This document shows, one piece after another, positions 1 through 13,245 of a stretch of DNA of 64,000 nt. The translations under genes and the position numbers were made by a program. Location: the NCBI RefSeq assembly GCF_000005505.3, contig NC_016133.3:7192001-7256000 (forward strand), written 5' to 3'. The DNA is from Brachypodium distachyon (Eukaryota > Streptophyta > Magnoliopsida > Poales > Poaceae). Numbering within the stretch: the stretch's first letter is position 1; each line of letters opens with the position of its first letter. The notes beneath the pieces are model-generated. The model saw nothing but the letters and a program-made list of their open reading frames with translations, had not been told where the DNA came from and did not search any database.

Positions 1-271
1 GATTTCTTGGGCCCAATGTCGATGTGGTAGATGTGTGTTGTTATCTTGGAAGCATACACATGCATGATATTTTCTCCCTATCCAGTATACCAACTCGCTT
101 CCCCATTTGCCGGTCTCTAAATCACATGTTTTCGATGATTTTCATGTCATCACCCTCTTGCCAATAAGATTGGAACGAAACATGACAATAATGCACAGAC
201 CGCTAAGAATCTACAACCACAAGATGATAGACTTGATGCCTCATCCTCCATCGAGAAGTGTGGAAGGATAA

Positions 272-665
272 GGGTCTCTTTGATTCGCGTGATAGGAAAA
301 ACACATGAATAGGAAAACCGTAGGATTGCAATGTCATGCCTGTTTGAATCATACATGACTGTGGTTAGACCAATGTTTATTTGATAAGACACACGAAAAA
401 CAAATGAGTTTGAAAAAGAGGTTGGAGTGCATGGAAAATTTCCTGTGGAATGTAATGCAATGGAATCCCTAGGAAAATTTCCCATGGGCTTCAATCCTAC
501 AAATCAAACAACTCAAAGCTTATTCGGTTCGTAGGATTTTGAAATCATACTGATAGGAAAAATAGAGGATTGAGAAGCCATGCACACTTCAATCCTTAGG
601 TCAAAATTCCTAAGGATTCAAATCCTTCAAAATTCCTATAAAAATCCTTTAAATCAAAGGAGCCC
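272..665. mobile_element. Tourist/Harbinger-like MITE, about 394 bp
   Basis: The left end reads gggtctctttgattcg and the right end, reverse complemented, reads gggctcctttgattta, so the ends form an imperfect terminal inverted repeat. The flanking trinucleotides are taa on the left and tag on the right, which fits a mutated TAA target duplication. The interior is AT-rich and consists of repeats of the type aggattg/aatccttag. No coding capacity. The family name is inferred from the ends. Confidence 0.6.
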
Positions 666-729
666 TAGCGGGGAAGCTGTTCATGGGTAACGGTAGGAAG
701 AAAATACCTTGCATATCAACATTTCTGAA

Positions 730-1012
730 GGGCTATTCGGTTCAAAGAAATGTAAAATATAAAAAAAGGAGATACATAGAATTGTGGTAGGGTGGCACAT
801 GCCATCATAAGTAATGGTCTTTGCTTCATTTCTATTAAAAAAAAGAGGTTGGACCTAATGTTCATTTTCCTCCAAAAACATAAGAAACCAATAGTATTCC
901 TAAGGAATCATTTGCCCCTTTCCTAAAAAATGAATGCATCTACAGTGAAATTTCCTATGAAATTCTCAATCCTTTAGACTTTCTATGAAAATCCTACGAA
1001 ACGAAGGAGCCC
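730..1012. mobile_element. Second MITE of the same 'ggctcctt' type
   Basis: Starts gggctattcggttcaaag and ends cgaaacgaaggagccc, an inverted repeat closely related to the element at 272-665. Internal aattcctaaggaat-like motifs are shared with it. The target duplication is not clean. Non-coding. Confidence 0.5.
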
Positions 1013-2677
1013 TGAGTCAGCGCACTAGGCACCAGCGACGTCAGCCCTATTGAGTGGGACCAATCTATTAGGACCAAACAAAATTATTAAAAGGGTAAAC
1101 CGTAAATTTCGTTGTCGCTGTTGCAAGTTACAAATAAAATGTGATACAGTACAACATTTTAAATAAAATAAGCATTGTCATAAATTTACAGACACGGGAT
1201 AAAATAAAGTTCACTCAGTTTTTTTTTACTGACAACAGGTATCTTATCCATTGAACGTCGTTCTCATGTCCTCCGTCGTTGCGCAACCCTACCTCGCTGC
1301 ATCATGAGGTCGAAAGGAGAGTTCATCGCCAGCCTCGCCATCCACCGCCTCTAGGCTCTAGCTGCACCATCCACCCCGTATCCAAAGGGAAATCACGGCG
1401 CACTTCTGACCCCCATGGCCAACGAAGAACAGCACGATCAGAGAAAAGGAGCGGACACCCACATCCTAGGCCACTCATCGACGAAGATGACAAAAAACGC
1501 ACGAGGAACATCCGGGATTGTCTTTTTTACCGTTAGAGATAAGTGGGCCATGTGTGACTGAACCTTTTTCTCCCTGCTCTTTCAGTACACATTTAAATAT
1601 AACCATGTCTGATTCAGTGCAGTAAATCGCACCTTTCTTAAAAAAAATAGGGAGTCGTTGAACCACATGCGTGTATGCGCCCCTGTTGAGTTACTTGTGT
1701 AGACTGCAGCCTGACAATGCAAATATTCCATTGAAATCGAGGGACAGGCGTCTCCTTTTTTTATATGAGAAAGTGGCAATGATTCTCCGCAACAACCTCA
1801 CTAGGCTATAATCTGACTCATACATCGATCGTCCCGATTTTTGTAGCCACTTATGATAGCGGCTATTTTTTTTTTCTTTTGAGATCGAGGGATAGCGGCT
1901 AATTTTTGGAAGGAAGAGAAATAAGTAAATGAATTTATTTTTTCCAATTAAAATGGTCAAAAAAAATTTAAAATACGACATAAAAATAATCAGTATTTGT
2001 ATGATAGAGCATATTTTTTTTCTCTGAATTGTAAGGTACTTTTAGGCACCAGTGTACATGCCTAGAGAGTAGAGATCAAGCCTCTCTCTGGTTAACTGTC
2101 AGCAGACACTGAACCTTCAACAGAGCTTTCAAACTACAGCGTCCTCCTCTGTTCCATTCTCGAGATAGCAGAGCGGCAATGCAAGCCTAACCTAAAGCTA
2201 ACCAAGCATAGCACACACCCCGAATGGCACAGACCGCTTCACCCTCCTGCCGTCGCAACCTGCCGAATCGCATGTGCAGAGAGCCCAGCAACAGACCAAA
2301 ACGCCGTCGGCGCAAGTGGGGAGCTATCTCTGTTCTCTGCACCCGATCGGAGCGTCGATCCACCAACTACGCAAAACATATGTACCGAACCTTACAAAAC
2401 GTCAGATCGGACACCAGCTAGCAGGCAGCTGTGAAACCCGATCGACCCCGATAGATCGGTCGATCAAGTCCACATCGATGGATCCGGATCGTCTGGGTCA
2501 GCGTGTGCGCGCACGTGTACGGATCTCTGTCCAACGTGTTCGGCCAGCGCGCTCTGCTTTGGACTCCTCTGCCAAGTTGCATGCATGATAGAGCCAGGGG
2601 TAGATCATTCATCATTTTTTTACTAGGATGATAGGTCTAGGCTACTGCTGAGCCTAGATGGTGTGCCTGACCCAGCT
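1013..2677. other. Intergenic, no gene recognised
   Basis: Open frames here are all under about 105 codons, overlap one another on both strands and match nothing I recognise. The stretch 2090-2600 is less AT-rich than its surroundings but shows no splice-site or domain pattern. Confidence 0.5.
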
Positions 2678-2684
2678 ATGTTTT

Positions 2685-3095
2685 TTTTTAAACACGGTAC
2701 AGATGCAACCACTCACACACGCACGATACACTTACCCCTATGAACGCACGTACGCACGTTCTATCTTTATGAGCACCTCCGAGAAATCGAGCCACCGGTC
2801 GATCATTTTGAGATTGACGAAATCACCACAGACGTCTCGCAATTGACGGGTACGTCACTCCCACAAAAGTACAATGCCGGTTAAAGCCTGGAATAAATCC
2901 AGGAAATGCGAGCACCCATGCCAAGTCTGGAACTTGAATCTGGAGAAATGTCGCACCCCCGAGCTATGTTGATCATGGAGAAATATCACCGGATAGCCAA
3001 GTAACGGTGGATGTAAACATGGAACTATCTCCGTCCAACAATACAAAGCTCTGGAACTCGAGCCCAATTCCAATACCACACGGATTGGCATTCCC
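2685..3095. repeat. Dispersed repeat, copy 1 (related copy at 49.2 kb)
   Basis: This stretch aligns by eye with 49215-49510. Both carry a CA-rich lead (actcacacacgcac), then cctatgaa, gagcacctccgaga, agattgacgaa, ttgacgggtac, cactcccac and taaatccaggaaat in the same order. A weaker relative is seen at 61590-61760. The element class is not identified. Confidence 0.6.
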
Positions 3096-4452
3096 ATCTC
3101 AATTCAATTCCTGTCTTCAATACCTACTTCAAAAAATGTCTTAGAGTTTCTTTGGCTAAAGTTTTGGCTTCATTAATATGTGACTAACGTAATCAGTCGT
3201 AGCTATAGACAGATTTTTTTAATACGAATAAAATGATGTCAATGTTATGCCTTGTAAATCTATTATATATCAAAATGCATGATGGTTAACCAGAAAAAAG
3301 ATAGGATTCTATAACCATCATCATGGTTCATCCGCTAACACATTTTTTTAATTAGCAATTATCTTATTTGGTATCGCTAGAAGAAAACCATCGCATTGGT
3401 TGTTTCCACTGGAGCACCAGCACCAAGATGATAATACCTATTACCTCCGTTCCAGTTCTAGTTCAAAACCGTGCTAATCTTTATGAAACGAAAAGAGTAA
3501 CTATCTAATGGGCTAATTAACCAGCAAAGCAATCAATTGAAGAAAGAAAAAAAGGGGTTTAGCTAGCAGCCAGCTAGCTAGCACATCATGCATGTCGTTT
3601 GCGTGCATGGACATGGTTAAGGCAAGGGAAAGGGGAAGGGGTATTGCTAATGAAAAAGGTGGTAACAAAGCTGGAGATGCGCTCGATGATTAGCACGAAG
3701 GCTCCTAATTACAACAGCCCACATGGGCGTTGGGGAGGATGATAGCGCCAGGGCGCCAGCCCAACCAGAAGCAAAATACTGCGCCAATCATCCACCGTCC
3801 GATGCGGGGGAGATACAGACACGTATGTACGTACTCTAGTCAGCAGCACTCGCGTACGTCTCGCGGCTACGGCAATCATCCTTAGCCTTCAAAAGTGAAC
3901 ATTTGAGGTAGGCCAGGCCGGCCGGCCGCCTGAGGGGACACCTACCCACCTACCTACTCGATCACTTGGATTCTTGCTTTTCTGCAACGGCCAAAAATAT
4001 TGGCAATTCTAGGGAAGGTATTAGCCGTATGTACAAGGTTGGACGTTAAGAGAAACTATATCTATACCAATATATTAAATTGGAGTTGGTGGTGATGGTA
4101 TGGATGCCACAGTAGGTTAATTTCATTAAGATTACAACCAATATGCCGCTGCCTGTTTTTTTTCTCCAGCTTTTTCACGATTTCTCCTACTCCGTCTTAC
4201 CACTGACGCCACCATACCTGCATGCCGACCTTGACAGCGCCATGAGTTGCCTACACAGAAAATAAAAATAAATAGTTTGTGATTTTGTTGACCCGTAGCA
4301 ACTCGCGGGCACACCTGCTAGTATAAATTAGTACGACATTACCTCTATTTTTAAATATAAGATGTTTTAGTTTTGTTCTAAGTCAAACATCTTAAAATTT
4401 AATCAAATTCGTAGAAAAGGATACTCTATTTACAATGCCAAATAAATATACT
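3096..4452. other. Intergenic, no gene recognised
   Basis: AT-rich DNA with palindromic tracts such as agctagctagc. From about 4343 it carries the left part of a degenerate MITE (tacctctatttttaaatataagatg), apparently interrupted by the Stowaway at 4453. Confidence 0.5.
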
Positions 4453-4579
4453 ACTTCTTCCGTCCAACAAAGGATGTCTCAACTTTCACTAAATTTCAAT
4501 GCATCTATACACTAAGTCACGTCTAGATACATCCAAATTTTGACAAACTTGAGACATCTTTTGTTGGACGGAGGAAGTA
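4453..4579. mobile_element. Stowaway MITE, 127 bp
   Basis: The left end starts tacttcttccgtccaacaaa; the right end reverse complement is tacttcctccgtccaacaaa, and the match continues through about 33 bp with few mismatches. TA dinucleotides bound the element. This is the classic Stowaway (Tc1/mariner-derived) structure of grasses. Non-coding. Confidence 0.85.
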
Positions 4580-7020
4580 TAAAGACATATATTCACGGAT
4601 TTAATAAAGCTAATTTGGAGTTGTGGATGGTGATTAGATTTTTATATAAACTTAATCAAACTTTAAATATTGGATTTCACTTGCATGTCTACGGTTCCCA
4701 AAAATTTTGACTAAGAACAAAGGCACAAACATTTTATATTTAGAAACGAAAGGAAAGAGACTCCCTTTGGCTGGAATTACTTCTCGCGGATTTAGTACAA
4801 CTAATTCCGGCCGGAGGGAGTATTATTTTTTTTATGGAAGAAGGAGGTGGAGAACTGGCATTATTTCATGGAGGCCAATCACATACTCTTACGCCGAAAA
4901 AATGTGGAGCGCCCATAGGCATTCTGTGTTTATACAAGAAAAATCTGGAGAGAGGATGTTCGATCACCCCTGATCTTACTACTATCATGACCATGAGATA
5001 CAACGCACACACACAAGATGGAACCACGATCGAAAAAAAAAAGAAACACGTCCACCTCTTAATTAATTTGCTAGTTTAGAAAATTTTCTCAAATTTTAAC
5101 TTGAAAATTTGAAATTTTTGAAAATTATCCAAGAAACATGATACATGCGTGATTCTATTTGCATTTTGACCACCACTACCAAACATGGCAGGACACATCA
5201 GTGAAGGCAAATCGAGTCAGGGTAGCAAGGTGGGGTGGTAGCCCACCGACCGTGTTGATGATGGATGATCCTGGATATGATCAGGAAGACGATTCAACGA
5301 TTAGAAAACAACAGATCAGGATGGAGAAGGATGTCCTAACACCAGAGCAAAATATTGGCGAGAAAAGAATATGGCAAGATTTAGAGGAGAGGGATCGGCT
5401 CGGAAATGTAGCTAGATCTGAGGAGGAGATATAAGGTGTTGTGTTGGAACTGGATGAGACTAGCACAATGGATAGTGGTGGAGTTGGATGGAAAAGGAAA
5501 AAAATAGATAAACCAAACAATTTGGCAAAACAAACGACTTGTCGCACGATAGTCACATGTTTAATTGCACTTCGTACTTTGTCACACTTTTGTGTCAAAA
5601 GCGTGCCATGTTACGGTCTTTATGATGACATTTTGCTTACCATTACAGCAAGTATAACGAGCAAACATGCCTGTAATGCCATTGTTTAAAACACATTCGC
5701 TCTCCGACTTCAACTCACGAGAGGAGGGACAGTCGCACCTTTCCACATAAGGAGAGGAGCACGACAACCTGCTAGCCTACCAGGGCATAAGACTAAAATC
5801 ACAGCGCTGTCCCAGCAGAAAGGTCCCACAACCTTGCGATTATGTAGACATTTCTGTTTTCGATCTGTTAAAGGAGCGCATCGATTCCTACTAAGCTAGT
5901 TCCCTATGCACAATTGTTAACATTTAGAATGATTGTGATGTTCCAAAGCTAGTTCCCTATGCACCAATAAGCCAACTCAGCCCCAACTTTTGCACAATTG
6001 GAATGATTAAAGTTGCTGAAGATCTTTTCTCCTTTTCCTGACAAGTTGGCAGTATTTTGTGTTCTCTCTTTATTGTTGAAGCAAACCATACATATCACCT
6101 TGAATCTCGATGAACCATTGTCATGCACTATACAAGTTGATGCACGTAACTCCCTATCTTTTACTATGCGTTATCATCCGACCATTGACGTCGGCCGAGG
6201 ACATTGTTGGTGGCCGAGGACGCTGCCGAGCGTTCCATAACAATGTCATATGCTTCCACAAGTCCCAACCTATTTCGATCTAAACGGCCGGAGCAAAACC
6301 AAAACTTGCGCGACAAGGATATCGTTGCATAGTGGCCACCTCATGCATAACTCCGATCGGCCGACGAGCTACCGCACCTTTGTTCCGATGGATATATACA
6401 AGATCGAGTCACGCGCGCATATGCTTGGTACGTACGTATATGTATACGTGTTGACAGGAGATTAATTTGGCCGTGCCGCAAAACCAAGAGACACGTACGG
6501 GAAGGATCGATCGGCCGGGTCCAAGAAAAAGCCGACGACAGCCGCGCGCGCACAGACACACGCCCCTACTATACACTCTGCTTTGCTAGGTGTTCCCGGG
6601 CCCTGCAATGCGGCACAGTGACCTCGTTAGCTAGCCATGGCCAACGACTTGCCCAATGCAACCACCGTATTCGCGCGTTACCAAACGCATTGCCCGTAAT
6701 TCGATGGTGACATCTTCTTGATTCAATTAAGTCATCCATAAAAGTATAACAGAATTAGCGCAAGACAGATGCACAGATAGAAGAGTTGGCTTTTAATTCA
6801 GGAAGGTGCTGTTGAGTTCCCGCAGAAAAGGGAAACGTGTTGAGATAAATACCACGCGGTGTTGTTAGTACCGGATTCGGTACGATCATTTTGTTGTTGT
6901 CACGACCGTGGTAGTATAGGTTCGTGACTTGATGCAAAGTGGTATAGGATCGCAGCTCGTTCAGAGCTGTCACGAACGGGACTGATGGTCCGACGTACGG
7001 CTGCACGGAATCGTGGCTAC
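4580..7020. other. Intergenic, no gene recognised
   Basis: Contains a degenerate MITE end (ccggccggagggagta, about 4807-4823) and no frame with a recognisable domain. The short frames at 5159-5434 and 6013-6465 show no homology that I can name. Confidence 0.5.
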
Positions 7021-7142
7021 AAACTTACAGCTCCTGCCCCCTGATCGATGCATGACTGACAATATATAATATCAGATCGGTAGTTCAATTAATATCTCTC
7101 CCTCCGGTCTCCAGGCAACAACCGGGAGACTAGAGTGGGCAC

Positions 7143-7148
7143 TATATA
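7143..7148 (+). promoter_or_regulatory. Putative TATA box of Prx1
   Basis: TATATA lies 134 bp before the Prx1 ATG, in a cactatatagtgc context. The spacing matches that seen for Prx4 to Prx6, which supports the assignment. Upstream of it is AT-rich DNA with no other clear element. Confidence 0.55.
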
Positions 7149-7260
7149 GTGCACGGGCAGAGAGGTGGTCATCAGCTTAGAGTTAGAGCTCACTACCACT
7201 TTAGTCGTCGACCAGGAAGAGGCAGGGGCCTGGCCGGAGCTCTCGCTATACTGCCATTAG

Positions 7261-8684
<1,424 letters not shown>

Positions 8685-9857
8685 AGGACGGACACACCGA
8701 TGGCATCGAGATTCATGGTCGGGACGTCGGGTCGCTTGACATCGCCAGCTAGTAATTAAGATGGAACATTTTGCGAGATGCGTGGCTTTTTTCTCTGGTG
8801 TGGCTGGCGCGAGACGGTGGAGTGCGTGTGAAGGCAAGGGTTGTGACGAAATAATTAGGTGGAGTGGCGCTGTCAAGTTGAGGAGAAGGGGGCTAGCTAG
8901 CTCGTGCGTGCATGCATGCATTGTCGCGGCCGGCGACACGTACATCACGGGCGGCACCGCACCACCTATTGGCATCGGCATTTGCTTCGTTGATTATTTG
9001 GTTGCATTCTTTTTTTGTACCATATGATGATGGTTATAGTTTCAGATGAACGATGATTGTTTTGCAAGGGAACACATGAATAATAAACGCACTGTATGTC
9101 CATGTGCCGTGTCTTGCAAAAGCTGTACGAACACACAGAGCGATCCTTTACAAGTCAGCAACGGCTGCAAGACTATAATATGCCAAACGAAACAAGAAAA
9201 ACCAATACCAGTAAATTATGCAAAACCACAGTATTTGATCACATGGTTGCAAATAATTGACAGCAGCATCTGGCATTTTGACACTCTTTCTGCCTTGTGG
9301 GGCCTCCTTTACGGAATACAACTCGTGCCACGTGAGCAAAGACGTGGCTTGGTCTTGTTCCGACCGTGCCGTTAAGCTCGAACCATTTTCTATGCCGAAC
9401 GCTCGCATCCCTCCGGCCCTCCCCCGTTCTAGCAAATGCATGGCGTCCGTTGGATCATGAATCCAGTTCGGAGTATCTACCCAATTCCGATTTTTTTTAA
9501 TGAAAAGACTGTAAGAAAGACCCCTACAGCATAATTGTTAGCATAAAACTAGATTTTGAATTCTGATAGGTGAAGTCATGCACCCACAATTTCAAGTGGT
9601 GTTTCTCGCCAGTTCCAATTAATGCCATCATTTTGCATCACTTTAATCAAAGCTCTCTAGAAATAATACCCTCCACCCTAACTCTACCTAGGTCTTGACA
9701 TCCTAGCGACATATACAGTACACTAACCACATCATCTCAAAGGAGAAGATGTTGTCCTTGTAGTCCTACCACGAACCATGGTGACGGCCTTCGATGACGG
9801 TGGCGCAGTGGGTGAGGCAGGATCACCTGTTGTATTGTTGTATAGCGTGTTGGGTGC
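8685..9857. other. Intergenic downstream of Prx1
   Basis: Holds the Prx1 3' untranslated region of unknown length. The rest carries short overlapping frames with no recognisable product. Confidence 0.5.
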
Positions 9858-9865
9858 ATGCAGGA
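9858..9865. repeat. 8-bp target site duplication (left)
   Basis: atgcagga directly precedes the terminal repeat of the hAT element and is repeated exactly at 10763-10770. Eight base pairs is the length made by hAT transposases. Confidence 0.85.
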
Positions 9866-10762
9866 GAGGGGTGAAACCGGATCGGATTTGGACAGATAAT
9901 TGTCATACCGTATCTTATTTCATATTTTTTTCGGAATCGAAAGTGGTGCGGACACAGAATGGATACAGAAACAAATACGGAATATCACGGAAAATAGCGG
10001 AAACGGACGTGGTATGGTAACGGAACGGTGCCGGACCGGATGCGGACAAAGATGAACGGTTAATGCAAGATAAATAAACACCTCTTCTTAACCGCTAAGC
10101 CGACGACAACCACATCATAAGCCAACGACAACCACATCTTACCAAATGACATATGGGATTAAGGGAGTAGTACTAGTACACTAGTACTACCTCCGTTGCA
10201 TAATTCTTGTCGAAATATTACATGTATCTAGACGTTTTTTATGAATAGTTATTCATTTTAGGGCAAATTTGAGACAAGAATTATGAAATGGAGGGAGTAT
10301 TTCACTAGCTAAAAACACATAAAGGTTTTCACGTGCTACAGCAACACAGGCTCATATATTAGAAACAATCTGGCCGTTACAGGAGTCTCAACATCAAAGA
10401 AATCAACTAGCACCCGTACATAGAGTAAAGTTTCGTTATTACTGATGATATATTATTCCAGACCAGAGAATGAGGAGATATGAGGATTGAATCCTGTACT
10501 AGATATGAGTACGAGTCCGCAATATAACCTAGAAAGAAAAGCTGGGCTTTGGTTTTTTTAATGGGCTAAATAATGAAAAACAGATAATCCGAATTTGATA
10601 CGCCGGATAATCAGGTTAATAATCCGTTATCTGCGGATAAAACCGATACCTTATCCTATTCCGATTCTGACTAAATTATCTGGTATCCACCGGATAAGAA
10701 AATTCATCTCCCATATCCGACCCGGATTCGGCCGGATATTATCCGATCCGGTTTCACCCATA
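9866..10762. mobile_element. Non-autonomous Ac/Ds-like hAT element, 897 bp
   Basis: The 11-bp termini are gaggggtgaaa and, reverse complemented from the right, tatgggtgaaa; both extend into an inverted accggatcgga. Exact 8-bp duplications (atgcagga) flank it. Subterminal regions are crowded with cggat/ggataa motifs, as in Ac/Ds relatives where the transposase binds. There is no transposase frame, so it would depend on a helper. A Stowaway has inserted at 10188-10299. A degenerate stretch with similar motifs lies at 32715-32945. Confidence 0.85.
10188..10299. mobile_element. Stowaway MITE, 112 bp, nested in the hAT element
   Basis: The left end is tacctccgttgcataattc and the right end reverse complement is tactccctccatttcataa, continuing through cttgtc. 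It lies wholly inside the 897-bp hAT element and so is younger than that insertion. Confidence 0.8.
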
Positions 10763-10770
10763 ATGCAGGA

Positions 10771-11393
10771 GAGGGAATTGAATATGAGGGATTGAGTGGA
10801 GGCAAGCTAGTGGCCAAGCCATGGCTGCTAAGGGCATCTTCAACAAAGGATACTACACAGGTACCAAGAAAATAGTAGCCAATATGGAAGAGAGAAGAAC
10901 ACCATAACTAAGTAGGGGTTACTTGAAGAAGTAACAGGTACTACACGGATATCAAGACAGAAAAGAAGATGACATGTGGGTCTATCAAGAAAAAGAAATG
11001 AATAAGAATAAAACATATTGAAAAAGGGAGAGAAGAAATTTAGTATCAAGCACGGCGAGGACCCATCGGTAGTGTCGAGTTAGCGATGGGAGTCACGCCT
11101 CGCGGGCACGGAAGTAAAGCCTCTATACATGTGAGAGAGCTATTTGAAATAGAGGAGTGGGCGTCGTGTCTTGATCGACTTGGCCACGGTAACAAGGGGG
11201 CACACAAAATAATAAGGAGTGTCGAAACACGCTAAGAAGCCAGATAATGTCATTTGAAAACCACGCCCCAGGGGCGTTGGTTTGTTGAAAACAAATCTAC
11301 AAAAGCGACGATTATGTGCAACCATGTGGGAAAATATAATGGTTTGCCTAATTTACTCAACCACAATATGCGAAGCATGGCTTGTTGCGAGAG
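10771..11393. other. Intergenic with a possible MITE
   Basis: From about 10828 (gggcatcttcaac) the sequence resembles the reverse complement of 61317-61520: both share tactacacaggtacc-like and gaagatgacatgtg-like motifs. No gene recognised. Confidence 0.35.
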
Positions 11394-11830
11394 ACACTAC
11401 AACAAAACAGTGTTTAAGTAACATAATCATGTAACACATGAAAAAATGTGTTACAAAGGAAAATTGCAGTAACACATCACATGTGTTACAAAGCAGACAG
11501 TAACACATTTTAGTGAAGATAAAAAAATGTGTTGCTACAACATTTCTATTGTAACATAATTTTGTGTTGGTCAAAATGTGTTGTAAGCTATAGCTACAGT
11601 AACACATAATCATGTGTTGGTGCATGGTGTTACAAGCTATATGAATCAAGTGACAAACCAGAAATCTTGATTACATCACAAGCGATCACTCCGTATCACG
11701 GTCACGGAGGACAAATAGGGATGGTGTCCAATGAGCTCGAGTCGGTTGAATTCGGCTCAGCCTATAAGTACCGTGCGTATCAATAATCCAACAATCATAT
11801 TGCCCAATTCCTTCACCGATAGCCTAATTG

Positions 11831-12549
11831 GTCCAAGTTTCAACCACGGGCTGATTTAATGCACTCAAAGTCTGCCAATGTGCTAATTTGAACATTTTTC
11901 ATTGGTCTGGCCGAACTTTGTAACCAAAAAATGTTCTATCAAAAGTTTCAAATTTAGCTAAGATTAATTTATTTGAAAAAGTTTAATATCTTCAATCAAA
12001 GCTTACAATTTACTCCGTCGATTTTATTAAATTATGGATAAATTTTGCATCCAACCATTGTGCACAAAATCACAGATAATTTTTTTTTGTCCGAATTTGC
12101 ACTCAACCATTCCGCTGTCTTCAAATCTACAGCCATGATGTGCATGAAATTTCATATGAACCAAATCTCACAATTTCCACAGAGTACAAATTAAGCTTCT
12201 AGTCCAAGTTTCAACCAGGCTGATTTAACACACTCGAAGTCTGTCAATGTGCTAATTTGAAGGCCGAACTTTGTAATAAAAAAATGTTCTAGCAAATTTT
12301 TCAAATTTAGATAAGATTAATTTATTTGAAATTTTTTAATATCTTCAATCAAAGCTTACAATTTACTCCGTCGATTTTATTAAATTATGGATAAATTTTG
12401 CATCCAACCATTGTGCACAAGATCATAGATATTTTTTTTTGTCTGAATTTGCACTCAACCATTCCGCTATCTTCAAATCTACAGCCATGATGTGCATGAA
12501 GTTTCATATGAACCAAATCTCACAATTTCCACAGAGTACAAAGCTTCTA
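11831..12549. repeat. Tandem direct duplication, period 371 bp
   Basis: Copy 1 is 11831-12201 and copy 2 is 12202-12549. Both begin gtccaagtttcaacca and run through cttcaatcaaagcttac, ccatgatgtgcatgaa and ccacagagtacaaa with few differences. Copy 2 lacks about 20 bp near cattggtctgg. Confidence 0.85.
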
Positions 12550-12776
12550 AATTCCAAATTTTAGACAAACAGATCTGGACATGAAGTAGATAACTAACTA
12601 CCTGCTGGTCCAGATGTCTAAATTACACAAATGTTAGCCTCATAAATTCTTTGGTTAGCCTTGTTAGCCCTGCTACTCCTAGTTTTTTCCCCAGTAGTTG
12701 GCTTTGCTACTGCGAGTTTGGCTGTTGTTTGGCCGACTAGTTAATTATTGGCTGCCCTGACGATTGACTTGCTAAT

Positions 12777-12885
12777 GATAAGTTAGCTTCTGACAGATAG
12801 TAGTAATGCATGCGTGCTTGATTAATTTTGTTGGCACATGACATGTGATTTGATAAGTTAGCTTCTGACAGATAGTAGTAATGCA
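12777..12885. repeat. Direct repeat of 34 bp, period 75
   Basis: The segment starting gataagttagcttctgac at 12777 recurs without change at 12852. Confidence 0.8.
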
Positions 12886-13001
12886 AGCACTAATTCTTAT
12901 TGATCTAACTATTTTGTGCTATCATGTTTTGAGTTATATTTGGATTGCTCAGTCGCATGGGTTATGAAGTATTCAGACAATACGGTCAAGGTGAGATCAT
13001 C

Positions 13002-13245
13002 TGAACTTTCCATCTTAACTGAAATGGGATATCTTATGTCTTTTCCTTGTTTGTAAAAGAGCTAAAAGCCTTTGCTTGCATTGCAGTCTATGTAGTGCTT
13101 TAGCAATTGCTAATTTTATGGCTTCTCACCTAAACTTTCCATCATCTTAACTGAAATGGGATATCTTATGCCTTTTCCTTGTCTGTAAAAGAGCTTAAAG
13201 CAATTGCTTACATTGCATTCTTTAGCAATTGCTAATTTTATGGCC
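13002..13245. repeat. Tandem duplication of about 130 bp
   Basis: aactttccatcttaactg through agcaattgctaattttatg at 13002-13120 recurs with small differences at 13133-13245. Confidence 0.75.

Noticed and set aside
11394..11649. 98-codon minus-strand frame rich in Cys and His
   Set aside because: It is translation of the repeated TGTGTTAC motif array, not a protein.
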